A stretch of 64,000 nucleotides of DNA. Origin: Irpex lacteus. Lineage: Eukaryota; Basidiomycota; Agaricomycetes; Polyporales; Irpicaceae. Positions 22,138 through 34,247 of this stretch are shown here, piece by piece. A program made the position numbers and the translations under genes. Below the pieces are notes generated by a model that was not told the origin of the DNA, did no database searches, and was given only the letters and a program-made list of their open reading frames with translations. The first letter of the stretch is position 1; each line of letters starts with the position of its first letter. The stretch spans positions 558,001 through 622,000 of the forward strand of contig MQVO02000014.1 of assembly GCA_001986395.2 (NCBI GenBank). Reading direction: 5' to 3'.

Positions 22138-24226
22138 CTACATCGCATTTTGCTCCTCTTGCTCGATCTCAGCGTCCTCAGGCTCATCCTCTGACGGGAC
22201 ATCCCTCAACAACTCCTGCTGCGCAGCACTAAGAAGACTCACGTCGGGCTTCCATTCCGCCCAAAACTGCGGTGCCGGTTTTGTCTCGAGCTGATCTCCG
22301 GTCTTCTCCAAGTACCTTTCCAGCCACGTCTTTCGCACAGTCCCATCAGGTGGTGGAACATTTGGAGGGCGGTCGTTGGCGTGCTTCCAAGCTAAGTAGA
22401 AGTTTTTGATCGCTTGGGGCTGCCTTGCTCGTCCCCTCGAAGTCTTCTGACGTTTCGTTACAGGCTCCTGAGGGTCACCTTCCCTGTTAGCCTCTGTTTG
22501 CTTGAACTCCGAGAGATCCTCGGTTTCAGCGATCCGGTCGAGATACCATATCAAGGTAATGAACTGACGCAAGTCCCAGAATAGTAAGTGGCTAGCAGCA
22601 CCTGTACAACGTCTTCTCACTGACCTTCTTATTTCTCCAGAAGCGATGACGAGTTCCAGTTCCCTTACGGCCGGAACCTTGCTCCGTGCGACGTTTTGTA
22701 CTATCTGGACTCCCGTTTCCAGATATGTAGTCCGGTGCGCTCGACATATACTCTTCACAAAGCATTGTCTCAATACCCTCCATGCCTTTATACTTGCTGG
22801 CCCATAGTGCAGCAACTAATCGCTTCAACAGTTTCTAAACCACGTTCAGCATTCGCGAAGATGTTCAAGTTGCTACTGATGGATGTGAGGTGAGTACTCA
22901 CTGTAGCACGGCGCCGGTATTCCTTTGCTCGTAGTATATTGGCCTGACGTTTTACTCTTCCCTCTGGAGTCGATTCTAACTTCCATTGTCCCTGCACGTA
23001 CTGATGATAGGCTTTAGCGATGTCAGAAATAATACTGAAGTTGTTGAAGGCGGTGTCCTCAATTTTTCCTGGCTTAGTCTGACGTTCAACCTACAAAACG
23101 ATCAGTAAGTATTTAGTACGTAACTACTAGATACGAGGCGTTTGAACTAACCTTTTCGTTATCATAGACACGCTGTGCCAGCTCCTGACAGAACTTTCGG
23201 TTAACCGCCTTTTTGACCGTCGCGTCGTAGTCGGGCATCAGCTCAGGCGTTGCAACTGATGTGCCGCCCTCTGCTGCTGTCTTGATAGCATCAACAAGGT
23301 CCACAAGTCCCCCGATGTCTCCTCCAGGAAGATCGAGCATCTTCCAGTACATCTCGTGAGTTCTCTCCTAGAGTGGCAGGTCAGAGTCTCACGAGACTGA
23401 CATATGATTAGATGTGACGTACTTTGGTCATTGGGTAGTCGTTTGCCTTTGCGCCGCCGTTCTTCTTCTTGTGAGTACCCGCAGAGTCGATACTCTCTGA
23501 CAGATCATCAACTATGATCTGAAGCTTGTTTAGGGCCTCGACTTGCGTATCTATCTGAGCACGCAAGGCGGTCTGCTCAGTCAAGCTAGCCCGCAGGGCC
23601 AATCGGTCACGAAGCAGAAGTTCAAGTAGCTGCTCGTGGCTTGTGAGGGAATCAAGAACGACGCCTATGGCACCATATGGATCGGCGATATGTGTCGAGG
23701 CCGCTCGAACAGACTCCGGCAAACGAACAAGCTGAGGCGAGTGATGGCTGGCCTGAGTGATATCTAGGGTGTGCAGCGGAGTGGCCGTAGTAAATTGGTG
23801 CAAAGCTGGGATGGGAGTGCCCACCTCCGGACGGCGAGCAGAGATCGCAACTGGAGGAGTGCTGGGATTGGTGGGGGCAGTCATGGAACTGAAGGGATGT
23901 GAAGGCTGGGCCAGCCGATGGGAATGGTTTGTGGCCGGCGTGCTGGCGTTGTGGCTTCCATAGGTACCAGGGATCACCGTAAACGGGTAGGCTGCGGTAG
24001 GATTATGCGGAGAGGGTGGTGGGTTTGTGGGAAATCCGGCCTGCGGGATGCTTGGATACGATGCACCTGAAGGGTGAGGACTCGAGGAAGCAGGGTAGTA
24101 GGTGCGGCCATCATTGACACTTCCCTGAAGAGGAATATTGGCACGAGGCGCAGAAGAACTGAAGTCAAGGGACGGGTTCGCGTCACCATATAGGGGAGTT
24201 GGGCCCTGCGATGGCCCTTGTTGCAT
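22138..24226 (-). CDS. Plavaka accessory gene 2, Pro/Ser-rich coiled-coil protein
   Basis: Spliced gene convergent with the transposase; the two stop codons are 40 bp apart. The first three exons are 24226-23423, 23367-23152 and 23090-22902, all phase 0. Further exons lie at about 22840-22610 and toward 22138. The N-terminal 190 residues are Pro/Ser/Thr-rich. A predicted coiled coil (LLLRDRLALRASLTEQTALR onward) follows. The middle is basic and helical (RQANILRAKEYRRRAT) and the tail is very acidic (EDEPEDAEIEQEEQNAM). I recognise no catalytic domain. A transposase partner or terminal-repeat-binding role, like TnpA in plant CACTA elements, is an inference from position. The last intron is unresolved. 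Confidence 0.6.
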
Positions 24227-25303
24227 TTTGCTGTATTATGTGGTCTCAGCTGCGTACTCTCATTACAGAATACAGTTTGTGGCCGGGTGGCTGGCCGAGC
24301 TGTACAGTAGCGGAAGCAAAATACAGGCCACAGCGATTATTTATTATCAATTTTGTGGATTTACTGGTGTGACTATCATGAGTGTTTTCGGGGTCTTCTC
24401 TGAAAGTATTTGGCACTGGAAATACTATTTCTACTCCCAAAAGGCTCAGGATAGCTGTGCGCTTTGGCTCAATATACTCTCTGAAAACTTTGAGTTTCTG
24501 TCTCGCAATACATCAGGATCTGTGGCCTCCTGGGAATGTTTCGGGATCGAGATTGCATAGCAATTCGCATGCGATAATACTCCGATCACTGCTGTATCTG
24601 GAAGGTATCTGGCGCTGAAAATTCGCAAGGTTCCGCAGTGAGTCGTTTGCATAACGAAATGGAATTGCAACGTTTTCATCCAGGTCCCGCGTCTAGCCTC
24701 GGGCGTTCTATCCCCACCTGAAAGGTCCTCGTGGACTACTTTTGCGTCATCAGAGGGCGAGCGCGCCCCGCGTTGCGAGAGTATGTCGCGTAAAGCTTCT
24801 TCGACTGCTATGAGTAAGCTGCTTTTTCGACAGTTATAATGTAATACTCTATGCTCATTATAAATTCAAGTTTATCAGTGCAATAGGCAGAAGTGACTAT
24901 CCGAGGATGTCTCCTGAAGGTGAAAGCTCTCGGCGTTTGTAGTCTCCCCATCAATGATGTGGGGGACTTCACGTGCCGCATGATTATGAAGCGCCTGATG
25001 GAAGACCGAGTCGAGAAAGTTGCAATTCCATTTTGTTTTGCAAACGACAGTAACTTCCAAGTTGAATCCCCTTATGACGTTGAGTAGGACATATTAGTCG
25101 GCTATTTAGCAGGCCTCTGACGTACCTGTCTATACATCTTCGAAGCCGCCGGATCTGAGGGCTAACGTAAATAGACTCACAATACATACCAGAGCCACAA
25201 TATTTCATACAAGGGAAACGCCTCGGACCCTACACATACATATCTACAGTCCTACCCCACCGTCGGCTTGATCTAATCTGTCACCACAAGCCCAACCTAC
25301 TCC

Positions 25304-27721
25304 TCACGCCTCCCTTGCGAACCTCAAGTGCACCTTCCTCTCACCCTCCTCCTCTCGTCCATGATGCCCATGATGCGTCGACGCACTCCCATTCGTGGGC
25401 TTGAAATCCTTCAGCCAGCTTTTCATAGACTTTAACGCCTGCTGCTGCACAGCGAGCACCGTCGAGTCGACCTGTCCGTTCGTGGTGCTGAGGTCGGAGC
25501 AGTGGAAGCCGTCGGAGATGCCGATGGGCTCTGAGGAGGTGCTGTGTGCGGGCGAGGAGTTCGCGGAGGTTGTCGCTTCTCTCCATGGGTCACCTACAAT
25601 ACAATAATTGAGAGCAGTTAGATATACGTAGTTAGAGAGTGTGCGGTTTCTGGGTAGCCCGGAAAGAGCATATGTGGAAGGCTAGTAGGGAAGTTTGAAA
25701 GAAAAGAAACTCACGGTGTCCGTTGGCGAAGAACAGCCTGTCAACTTTCATATTCCATCCATGATACGCGGAATTAATCCCATTCACGTTCGGCTGCGGT
25801 GTCGGGTCACTTCCGAACGCGCCAGGGAACCAGTAGTTGCATTGTCTCTATAAAGTATACATGGTAACCCAGGTCAATTCAGTTCATCCATGTATAGATA
25901 ACTGAACGAACAACAGACCTCGTCGTATGCGGGTTGTACGAGACGGGTGACGAGCGTTGGTACGTTGGTAGGTGCGCCTTCTTGGTAGAACCCTACTTCG
26001 TTGCAACTACAGTATCAATGGAAGTGCGAGTTAGTGCCAGTGATCTTCGACCACCGGATCCGAGTTACGAGTGTGAGACGTACACAATCCATGTCCATGA
26101 ACGGCCGTCGTTGTCGACGGAGATATCTGTGAAGTACTCTTGGTTGGGGTCGTACGAGCCTAGACATGTCCTACACAGACCGAAGTTAGTTAGCACTAGT
26201 CCAAACTTCGCTAAACTTCTCATGCGTGAATTCACTCACTCGGTATTTTGACCTCCACAGACTTCATCCACACACGCATATCAGCAAAATCCAAAATACA
26301 CGAATCTTGACAATGAGAAGACAACATACGTGATCTCAGGTAGGTAGTGTTCCAGTACGAACCCCAGGCTTGCAAAGCGTGCGTCAAGCCCCACCCAGAC
26401 GCAGACGCGGCTTGCCCGTTCTTCACCTCGAGTGCGTCGCAGAACTTGAAGAACCCGCCTTCGGTGCCCGTTGCAGGCGACAGCGACTGCCAGTCCCACA
26501 GGTTGTTACGAACTATGCCATACCAAAGTCAACATATCGTTCACGGTATCCACAGCATATCTGTAGTAGAAGAACTCACGAGCACCAGCAATATCATCCA
26601 AATGCGTCAAGTTCGACAACCCCCAGTTAGCCTTGAGCGCGTCGATCTGGGCCTTCGTTCCGCTCGTGAAGACCTGGTCGACGTGAGAGATGACGGCCTC
26701 GACGTCCGCGGAGCAGTTCTTCGGCATGTACTCCCGGATGGGCTCGAAGTAACCCCAGAAGTCTCTATTTATCCGATGACAATGCATATATGATGGTTCG
26801 GTCAGTAAATGGTCATGTCGTCATCTGCTGAAAGCATGGAAGGACGTACGTGATGGCTTCTACTACTGCAGAAGAAGCGTACCCCGCGCGGAACAAGTTC
26901 GGCTTGCTACAAGATTAAACACCGTTTATTAGCCTTCACGCATATACTCGCTCCACCCAAACATCCTTGAAAACACCAGACGCACTTGACCATCGTCCAC
27001 CCAGTAAGCGCACCCGAATAACTTCCCCCGAGCAAAATCCACGGATTGTTCACATTCGGCTTCACGTTGTCTCCGCCGGGCATCGCCAGCTTCACATTGT
27101 TGGCAAAGTAGTCGAGATCGTCGATGGCCTGCTGGATGGTGTGGAAGCGGAGGCTCTTCACGCTGAGGTCGGGATACGGGTTCGAGGTGCCGTAGAAACG
27201 GTGCTCGAGGACGATGGTGGCGCCGTTTTGTTGTTGGGCGATTTGTCCGTTGATGGTTCTGTTGGTTAGGTAGCCTGTGTAACCTGGAGTAGAATGTGTT
27301 AGTATTCAAAGCGATAATCGTGGTTTTCGTCTTACCATCGGCGTTGGACTCTCCAGGCGTGAAGAGGATGATGGGGCCACCTAATTTGGTGTATGCATTG
27401 TCAACGTTTGCACAATCGTAACAGAACGCGCAACATACCCTCTTCATACCACTCCCAAGTGTGCCAGTACCTTTGCTTGAAAGTGCCAAGCGAAGGGTTG
27501 GTGTGATCAATAAGCTGGTCAAAATAATACGTCGTGTTCAGTGGTGGGAGTGCAGCACCCGAAACTGTCGTGAGAGGTGTATCGTCTGCTACGATCTTCG
27601 GGACCGCAGGCGAGGGTGGGATATTCCCGTGTGCACGACCATCCGGAAGCCTAGCGTGCACAGAAAGCACCGGCAAAGCCAGCAAGACGGCCAATGACGT
27701 CTTCACCATCGAAGTCAACAT
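25304..27721 (-). CDS. Secreted serine carboxypeptidase, peptidase family S28
   Basis: Prolyl-carboxypeptidase-like serine hydrolase, probably secreted. The N-terminus MVKTSLAVLLALPVLSVHA, preceded by MLTS, is a signal peptide. The N-terminal substrate region reads YYFDQLIDHTNPSLGTFKQR. The nucleophile elbow is ILLGGSYSGALTGW (about 27010). The Asp (HRDPWREAT) and His (ISDGFHCSDL) of the triad lie in the C-terminal exons (about 25580-25480). Potential N-glycosylation sites occur (NTTYYF, NLTHL). At least nine exons with introns of about 50-70 nt. It ends KVHLRFAREA. The true start may be the second Met, four codons in. It likely hydrolyses Pro-Xaa bonds at acidic pH, judged by family. Confidence 0.92.
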
Positions 27722-28831
27722 TGTCCGCGGAGATCAGCTCAGACTCGCAACTGGAGGGCGGAAGAGACAGAGAGATCTCTGACGTTGTTGAAGGAAGGCA
27801 CTGCATATTATATGGGGATTCACAATGAGCGCGTAGTTACCGACGTATCGCATGTGTCCCGCTGGAGAACGACAAAGTTGCGATATGCAGCACAACGACG
27901 AGTCTGCCATGCGGATTCGAATTATTGGATTCACCGAATGACCACTCGCGTTGGTGGGCGGGGGGAAGCGAGCAGATGGTCCACTGTCTTCTGAGAAGTT
28001 CTGATGACCGCAATTGATCCTGATGAACAGATGAACAGTGAGTGGGTTCTGTAAGTACTGTACAGTAGCCGTTGGAGGAGCATGCGCACGGGTGGCCGTG
28101 GACGTCGATGACAAGCGTGGCGGACCCGATGCTGCCGCTGCCATATGTCACCTGCCAGATAAGACTTCTGTAGGCCCGCCGTCCCACTTTGCGCAAGTTC
28201 AAGATACATGTGCACTGCCTTTCCGCGTACGTACCTGGATAATTAACTCTAGTGGTGTCGTCACCGGAAGTATTGATAGTCGTCCCTCTCCACTGATATG
28301 TATATATAGCTGGCCACGATAGGACGGTTGCTCTCATGCTGAAGCTGGGAAGGAAAGTTTGGAAATGCTGATAAGCTGGAGAAGACTGGCAATGTCAGCT
28401 AATCTACGGTCATGTGTCGGAGGATTGCGTTCGAAGTATAGGCGCGTTAGACGATGACCGGACGGATGGTTGGCCACAAGAGCACGATGGCAGCGTATAC
28501 TTTGTTGATGTTGTTCGAAATGGAGAGCATGGCGTGAAGACGGACCGTGGTGTAGGTGCATCTTCGAAACTTTGCGGATATAAAGTCACATTGCTTTAGA
28601 TGGTCGTGCTCGTGGTGAAGAGACAAGTTGCTCGTATATGTCTCGCGAGACATCCCGACTTGGACGAGTCCCAGAGCTTTTGAAGTCACGCCTGGCCCAG
28701 TCTCTGACGTCATCACACTCGTGCTCTCTGTGACATTACGCGTTTACACAGGCTACGCGTCACGTCTAATCCTACAGGACGCGTCGAACCTTCCCTTTTC
28801 TTCAAGCCAGGGACGCATAAGACTCGATAAT
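27722..28831. other. Intergenic region between the S28 peptidase and paralogue A
   Basis: 1.1 kb shared by two divergent genes, presumably holding both promoters. No domain-bearing frame was found on either strand. Confidence 0.45.
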
Positions 28832-29610
28832 ATGCCTCCCAAACCCGCTCCCAAACGCAAGTCTGACGCACAGGACATCGACACCGCCGCCGGACCCTCC
28901 ATCGCCAAGAAGCCTCGCACCATGGCCACCCACTCGAATCCCGCCGCGGCCTCCACCGCCAAACTAGTCGACGATATACTCACCAACGTGGCTGAGTGGA
29001 CTCTTCCAAAAGAGTTGGACGCAAAGCAGATAGTAGTCCATCTGGCGACGTACGCGCGGCTTCTTGAGCTTGACCTCGAGATAGCGAGGGCAGGTGGTGC
29101 CAGTGGTGGTTCGCAGGCGGAGAAGGACGTGAAGACGAAGACGAGGGAGGAGCTTGAGAGCGCTGCTGAGAAGATTCGCAGGTCGACTGCTTCAGGGATT
29201 TGCAAGCAGATGACGGTACGCTCGCCATTCGCTGATATTGGATATCTGACGCATATATCCAACTTGAATATTTCATGACTATGTAGTGGAAACCAACCTG
29301 TGCAACAGGACGAGCAAAGTTCAGCTACGACGGCGTGTGCGTCGACCCCGAGTTGTTCGGGGTGGTCATGAAGCTGGACGGACCGCCCACTTGGAAAATG
29401 AAGAAGTTCACGGTTGAGGAGATGCAGAGCATATTCGGGACGTTGGAGGGGAAAGTGCGGTATGTTGCCAGTGGGCTGCTGTACAACAAATCATCAGCAT
29501 TAGTTGCTTATCTCAAGTACAGGTATGCCATCTTGAAGCTTACGAAAGACTTGACTGTTAGATACTCGGATGGGGAGTTCAAGATTAGTGGGACGTATGG
29601 GAAGCCTTAA
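28832..29610 (+). CDS. Small basic protein, paralogue A of a three-gene family of unknown function
   Basis: Exons 28832-29215, 29287-29459 and 29523-29610 give 214 residues. It starts MPPKPAPKRKSD and has a likely nuclear localisation signal (KRKSD..KKPRT). A helical segment of about 60 residues ends ASGICKQMT at the first intron. The conserved exon 2 follows (WKP.C..G.AKFSYDG, then LDGPPTWKMKKF). A short third exon ends VRYSDGEFKISGTYGKP. Both intron positions and the 173-nt exon 2 are shared with the genes at 29991-30772 and 35601-36384. I know of no named domain. The nuclear site and basic N-terminus suggest a DNA- or chromatin-associated role, but that is inference. Confidence 0.75.
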
Positions 29611-29990
29611 GAGTGTGGTGAAAGCGATGGAATGCGTGCTTGTATGCGCTCAAAAGCCACGGTATGTATATCTTCAAGTCTGCTTCTCAGTTCTCGAATA
29701 TTGTCATTGACATCGTCTTCCTCACAGACAATTCATAGCATAAAAATGAGACGGTAATTCGTATTTTAGCCTCTATGTCTACGAATTAAAATAGTAGCAG
29801 GTATTGACACTAACGACTACTAGATATGATACAAATTACATGCTGATAACAGAAAAATATAGAGCAGAGCATTCAAGGAAGCGGCGTTGACTGTGTACAA
29901 CCAGCACCATGGCGATCATAGATGGTAGAAGAAAACATGCCAGCATACTGTACGCATATTATCAACGTTCCGAATGGGCCTGACTTCGCT

Positions 29991-30772
29991 TCACTCCATA
30001 GCCGCGAACCTACGCTCGTACGTCCCATACGTCCCACTGACCTTAAACTCCCCATCCGCAGAGTACCGCACGTTAACAGTCTTGCCTGTAACGTACAGGT
30101 CGTTGAACCTACATCCATATCACGTTAGTATTCCTGATCCCACACGCATCCCAGTAATAACAGCGAGCTCATACCTAGCTTTCCCAACACACTCCCCAAA
30201 ACACTTCTCAAACTCCTCAATCGAGAGCTTTTTCATCTTCCAAGTAGGCGGACCGTCCAGGCCCATCAGCACCCCGAAGACTTCGGGGTCCGCGCAGGCA
30301 CCGTCGTAGCTGAACTTGGCGGAGCCGGTTTTGCAGGAGGGTTTCCACTAATTATAATCAACACGCCATATCATACTCATCAGCGTGCGTTGTCATAAAG
30401 CATCAGTGGAGAGAGGGAGATAACCCGTACTGTCATCTGCTTGCAAATTCCAGAATGAGCCGCCTTCTTGATCTTCTCAGCAGCCGCCCTCAGCTCCTCC
30501 TCCGACTTCTTCTTCGCCCCGACACCCACACCCACACTAGTACTCTCTGCAGCGGTGAGCTCGAGCTTCAAGGAATGCGCGTACTCAGCGAGCAACACCA
30601 ATGCCTTCCTCGTCTCCTCTTCATCCTCAGGGAATTTATTAGCGAGTATCGCGTCGACTAGTGTCGCGGCTGGGTGCTCTGTGGTGGTGGTGGTGCGAAC
30701 CTTCTTTGAGTTGGACGGCCCTGCGTCGGTGTCGGACTTGCGCTTTCTTGTAGTTGTGGATTTGGGTGGCAT
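29991..30772 (-). CDS. Small basic protein, paralogue B of the three-gene family
   Basis: Exons 30772-30431, 30347-30175 and 30108-29991 give 210 residues. Layout as in paralogue A: MPPKSTTTRKRKSD, nuclear signal SKKVRT, helical segment ending SGICKQMT, then WKPSCKTGSAKFSYDGACAD and LDGPPTWKMKKLSI. It ends VRYSADGEFKVSGTYG plus a short tail. It is convergent with paralogue A, with stops about 380 bp apart. In exon 2 it matches paralogue C at roughly three of four residues and A somewhat less. The start is the MPPK methionine common to all three copies; an upstream in-frame Met exists but is not conserved. Confidence 0.78.
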
Positions 30773-31189
30773 TGTCGTGGTTGTGGTTTGGTGAGAGGGA
30801 TGGATGTGCTGGCAAAGGCAGAGCGAGTTTTGTGAGGCTATGGTGATACGCGAGCGCGTTCTATATTGGAGACCGATCGCGACGCGTACTGTCACAAAAG
30901 GCGTGACACTGTGATGGTGACATTACGCCCGGTTGCACCAGCTGCAGAGCACTTTCAAAAAACCGTATACCTCGGGGTGTTTGTTCGAATTCGGAGTCGT
31001 GCACTCATGAAATAACGTCCCAGTGGTCAGTACAAGGAGAAGGAGGATCTAGCAGATCTGCATAGACTGAATTACTTCACGTCATGCTGGTGACGCGCAC
31101 GCCTGATCGAGATTAGAGTAATGTCGATGCGTATTGTGTCGCGCAGTTATTGACAGTGACTTGACCATAAAACCGTCCAACTCAAGTCT

Positions 31190-34100
31190 ATGACCGGCGA
31201 GTCACCATTGAGTGCTGGCAATATCGAGGCTTCGAAGCCAGAGCCAGAAGTGCGATATGTTCTTTCTGGCCAACCGACGGGATGGGCGGCCATGGGGAAG
31301 GAGGTTCGTGAGTTCGATGAGGAGAAAATCAGGAATAGCAAGGAAGATATCGACACTTTACTAGTCTTCGTGAGTACTTCTTCAAGTCGTTGGCCATGGC
31401 ATTAGAACCGCGACTCATACTAGCTCTGTATGGAGGCTGGTTTGTTTTCAGCGGTCCTATCCGCATTCGTGGTCGCTGCGTACCCCTCGCTCCAACCAGA
31501 CCGCATGGAAACCGTCGTCTACACCCTCCAAGTCATCGCTGCGCAAACCGCGGGCTACCACTTGACCGGGAACGCTATCACTAGTACTTCTTCCCCTGCA
31601 TCCCTGCCTCCTCTCCCCGCATTCAAACCCGCTTCAAACGACATTCGCGTCAACATCTTGTGGTTCGCGAGTCTCGTCATCAGCCTCGTCACAGCGTCCT
31701 TTGCTATGCTTGTCAAACAATGGCTGCGCGAGTTCCTTGCGGTCGACGTCCCTTCCCCACAGGCTCGTCTACGGATCCGTCACTTCCGCGAGCCGCAGCT
31801 GAGAAAGTGGATGGTGTTTGAGATCGCGGCGTCACTTCCCCTTCTTCTTCAACTGTCCTTGGGTCTGTTCTTTGTGGGTCTCTGCTACTTCACAGCCGCG
31901 ATACACGCCAACATCGGTTATACCACACTACCCCTCGTTGTTGGGTGGGCTCTCTTCTTCTTCACTGTGTCAGCCCTGCCGATCTTTTTCCCTCGATGCC
32001 CTTACGGGAACACACTAGTAAAAGCTGTGGTGACACAGCTACATCGCCAGATCAGGCTCGTAGTACGTTGGGCACACTCGCGTTCACAATCTGATTCTGC
32101 ACATCCGGCACCCTTCTTCTTCCTCAACGGACTGTATCGCGCGTGGTATTCGTGCTGCGCCCTTCTCAGAAGTGTGCTGCAACGTACACTCCCTGACGAA
32201 AGACATCTACCCGACGAACGCGAGATCGTCAAGGCCCAAGACCAAGACATCAACATCTTGGTATCTGTCGACGCCATACAGGCAAACGACGAATTACTGA
32301 TCACTGCAATGGCGGAAGCCTTTCATTATTGCCAACCAGACTGGAAGGACGCTGTGAGCTTTGTCGTTCAAGTTCTCGCACACCGCCTCCCGACCGTTGC
32401 GGAATTTGACCGAGTGTTATTCGAATGGCCGTTCTATGGCGCCTCCCCGCTTCTCAGCTTACGCCCCAGAGTTCTCGAATGCATCGCCAAGATCCTCTCC
32501 GAGTCTGCCAATCACCTACCCTTTGGATACAAGTCTATATTTCTTCTTAATCCACCAAACGACGGTGGACATGGGCGCATAGAATACCAACGTACGGAGT
32601 CCGTCCATCTGCTATGCATGTTCAGCCTTACGGTGGCAGCGGCGAGCGTGTCCATCCAATCCATAACCTCGAACCCGGGTCTACTGGGCTTTCTACAGCA
32701 GCTATTCGATCGGTCCGAATACAGCGGCGTACTTCAGCTATCGAAGGACTGGCTTCAGCTAGCCATGGGCAAGCATAGCACGCAGTTGAATGGCCTTCCA
32801 CCTTCCCCAGTAACACTTCAAGTTCCGCAGGCCGTAGGCAGTCTGTTGCGTGTGGTTACGGAACTCGTGGAGCCGGCAAAGATCTCTCTGACTAAAGGCG
32901 TTGAGCTCGTTGAGGCTTTAACGGAGACAAAGATCGACACATGGGGCCAGACCGTTGAGTGGACCACGTTGGCAAGTGGGCATATCCTCCACTCAACCCT
33001 TGTAGAAATATATCTGCAGGCTCTGTTACACGGAGAATTCCGACACCGACTCGCCTCCGACTCAGAATCCGAATCTACGACCTATAGTTCATCCACATCT
33101 CCGGCCGAGACAGGTAGAGTGCTACGTGCTATCCTGCGCGCAATGCAGCGCTGCACAAGGAGTCTAATAACGTGGCGCGATATTTTCGTCAGAGGACATC
33201 ACTATGTTGTCTCTCACGTATTGTTGAGCTGGCGGCGCGCGACGAATCGTGCACAGAATATCTCTTAGACGTGTTATTAGACCACAGTGGCCCGGACGGC
33301 TATCCAAACTCTTATACTCTTACTCGACTTAATACTGGTATCAACAGGCGAATCTGGGATGCGCTCTATCGTTTTGAACGCTCAGGTCGGTACTCTGCAC
33401 CCGAGGGAAAGGTATGCACTGGCATGTACTGACATGGTCTCCCTTCTTGCGTCTGTCAGATATCACAACGCAAGGCGTAGGATTCTTCAAGAGGAGCATT
33501 TTGTCCCGATGCGCTCGGAATAGTGGCGAGGGCGCGTTGCTTCCACTACTTCAGCTATGCCAGACGGCGATGGTCCCTTTTAGCCTTGTGAATATTGCCA
33601 CTGATGGACGGGCAACCGTCCGAGAGATATTCGCCTCTTTCGTCACACCGCTACGGCTCCAAGTTGGTCTAACGCGGAAACCCGGCATACATCCGAGCGC
33701 AACCATAGATGAGGCGAACCGACGTCTTGTACCGCCGTCCACAAGCTACATAGCTGAATTAGCACATGCATGCCTTCGCACGATGGAGTTCTTCCAACAC
33801 AATCGGTACATCCATCACGAGAAGAAATGGCCCCAGTTCTCAGAGCCGGACAGTATCTTCCCTGATGATCTGGTGGAGATACTCATGGAGCTCGACATAA
33901 CTGAACCCAGGGAGCCTGTTCGTTCGTTCTTCCGTGTACGTAGAATTGAGAAGAAGAAAGCAAGGCTTGCTCTTCAAAGAGCGCAAGAACCTGAGGCCGA
34001 CGCGAGTGACCAAGGTCACTTCGATGTAGGAGACCATGATCTTGTCGAAGCGGATATACGCGAGCCTGAGGGCACCGGCAGCTCTGCCCATCAGGTTAAA

Positions 34101-34247
34101 GAGAAGTCCGAGGACATTCATAGCACTTCCAACACAGGCCGCGACGTGATCACAACCCTCACAACGTCATCGCACTCATCCGAGGGCACACTCGAAGGCG
34201 AGCTTGCACATGAACCTGATGATTGCGAGCGAAGCGAGCATACTTGA
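31190..34247 (+). CDS. DUF6535 multi-pass membrane protein
   Basis: Basidiomycete-expanded family of unknown function. Exon 1 (31190-31369) encodes DEEKIRNSKEDIDTLLVF, which joins exon 2 (31431 on) at the family signature VFAGLFSAVLSAFVVAAYPS. Four hydrophobic helices follow, including NILWFASLVISLVTASFAML and VVGWALFFFTVSALPIFFPR, with the conserved LVKQWLREFL between them. A long soluble helical C-terminal region continues to TGA at 34245-34247. The frame changes near 33114, explicable by a 35-nt intron 33114-33148. It changes again between about 33387 and 33492, where an intron is present but its exact ends are unresolved. It sits between paralogues B and C without obvious relation to them. 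Confidence 0.8.

Larger units (their letters stand above)
13127..24640. mobile_element. Plavaka-type CACTA-superfamily DNA transposon, complete ends, three genes
   Basis: The left end is CACTGCGGAACCCTGCCGAT and the right end is the inverse of CACTGCGGAACCTTGCGAAT: 12 bp identical, then about 10 of 14 matching. A 3-bp AGT duplication flanks it (13124-13126 and 24641-24643), as expected for CACTA elements with CACTG/A termini. Length is 11,514 bp, including a later 2.7 kb insertion, so 8.8 kb originally. It carries an unassigned accessory gene (+), the tnp2-type transposase (+) and a second accessory gene (-) convergent with the transposase. The element sits at the right boundary of the MULE-type element. 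Confidence 0.88.
11093..25050. mobile_element. Outermost element: TA-flanked (Tc1/mariner-like) MITE, split by nested insertions
   Basis: Left terminus CTGTCGTTTGC (11093-11103) and right terminus ending GCAAACGACAG (25040-25050) are inverse copies flanked by TA (11091-11092 and 25051-25052). Joining 11103 to 24651 gives a terminal repeat of about 32 bp with two mismatches, continuing ATAACGAAATGGAATTGCAA on the left. The MITE without insertions is 411 bp, non-coding, and consists of 11093-11103 plus 24651-25050. Everything between is later insertions. The TA duplication suggests a Tc1/mariner-type mobilising transposase; no internal gene supports this. Confidence 0.7.
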
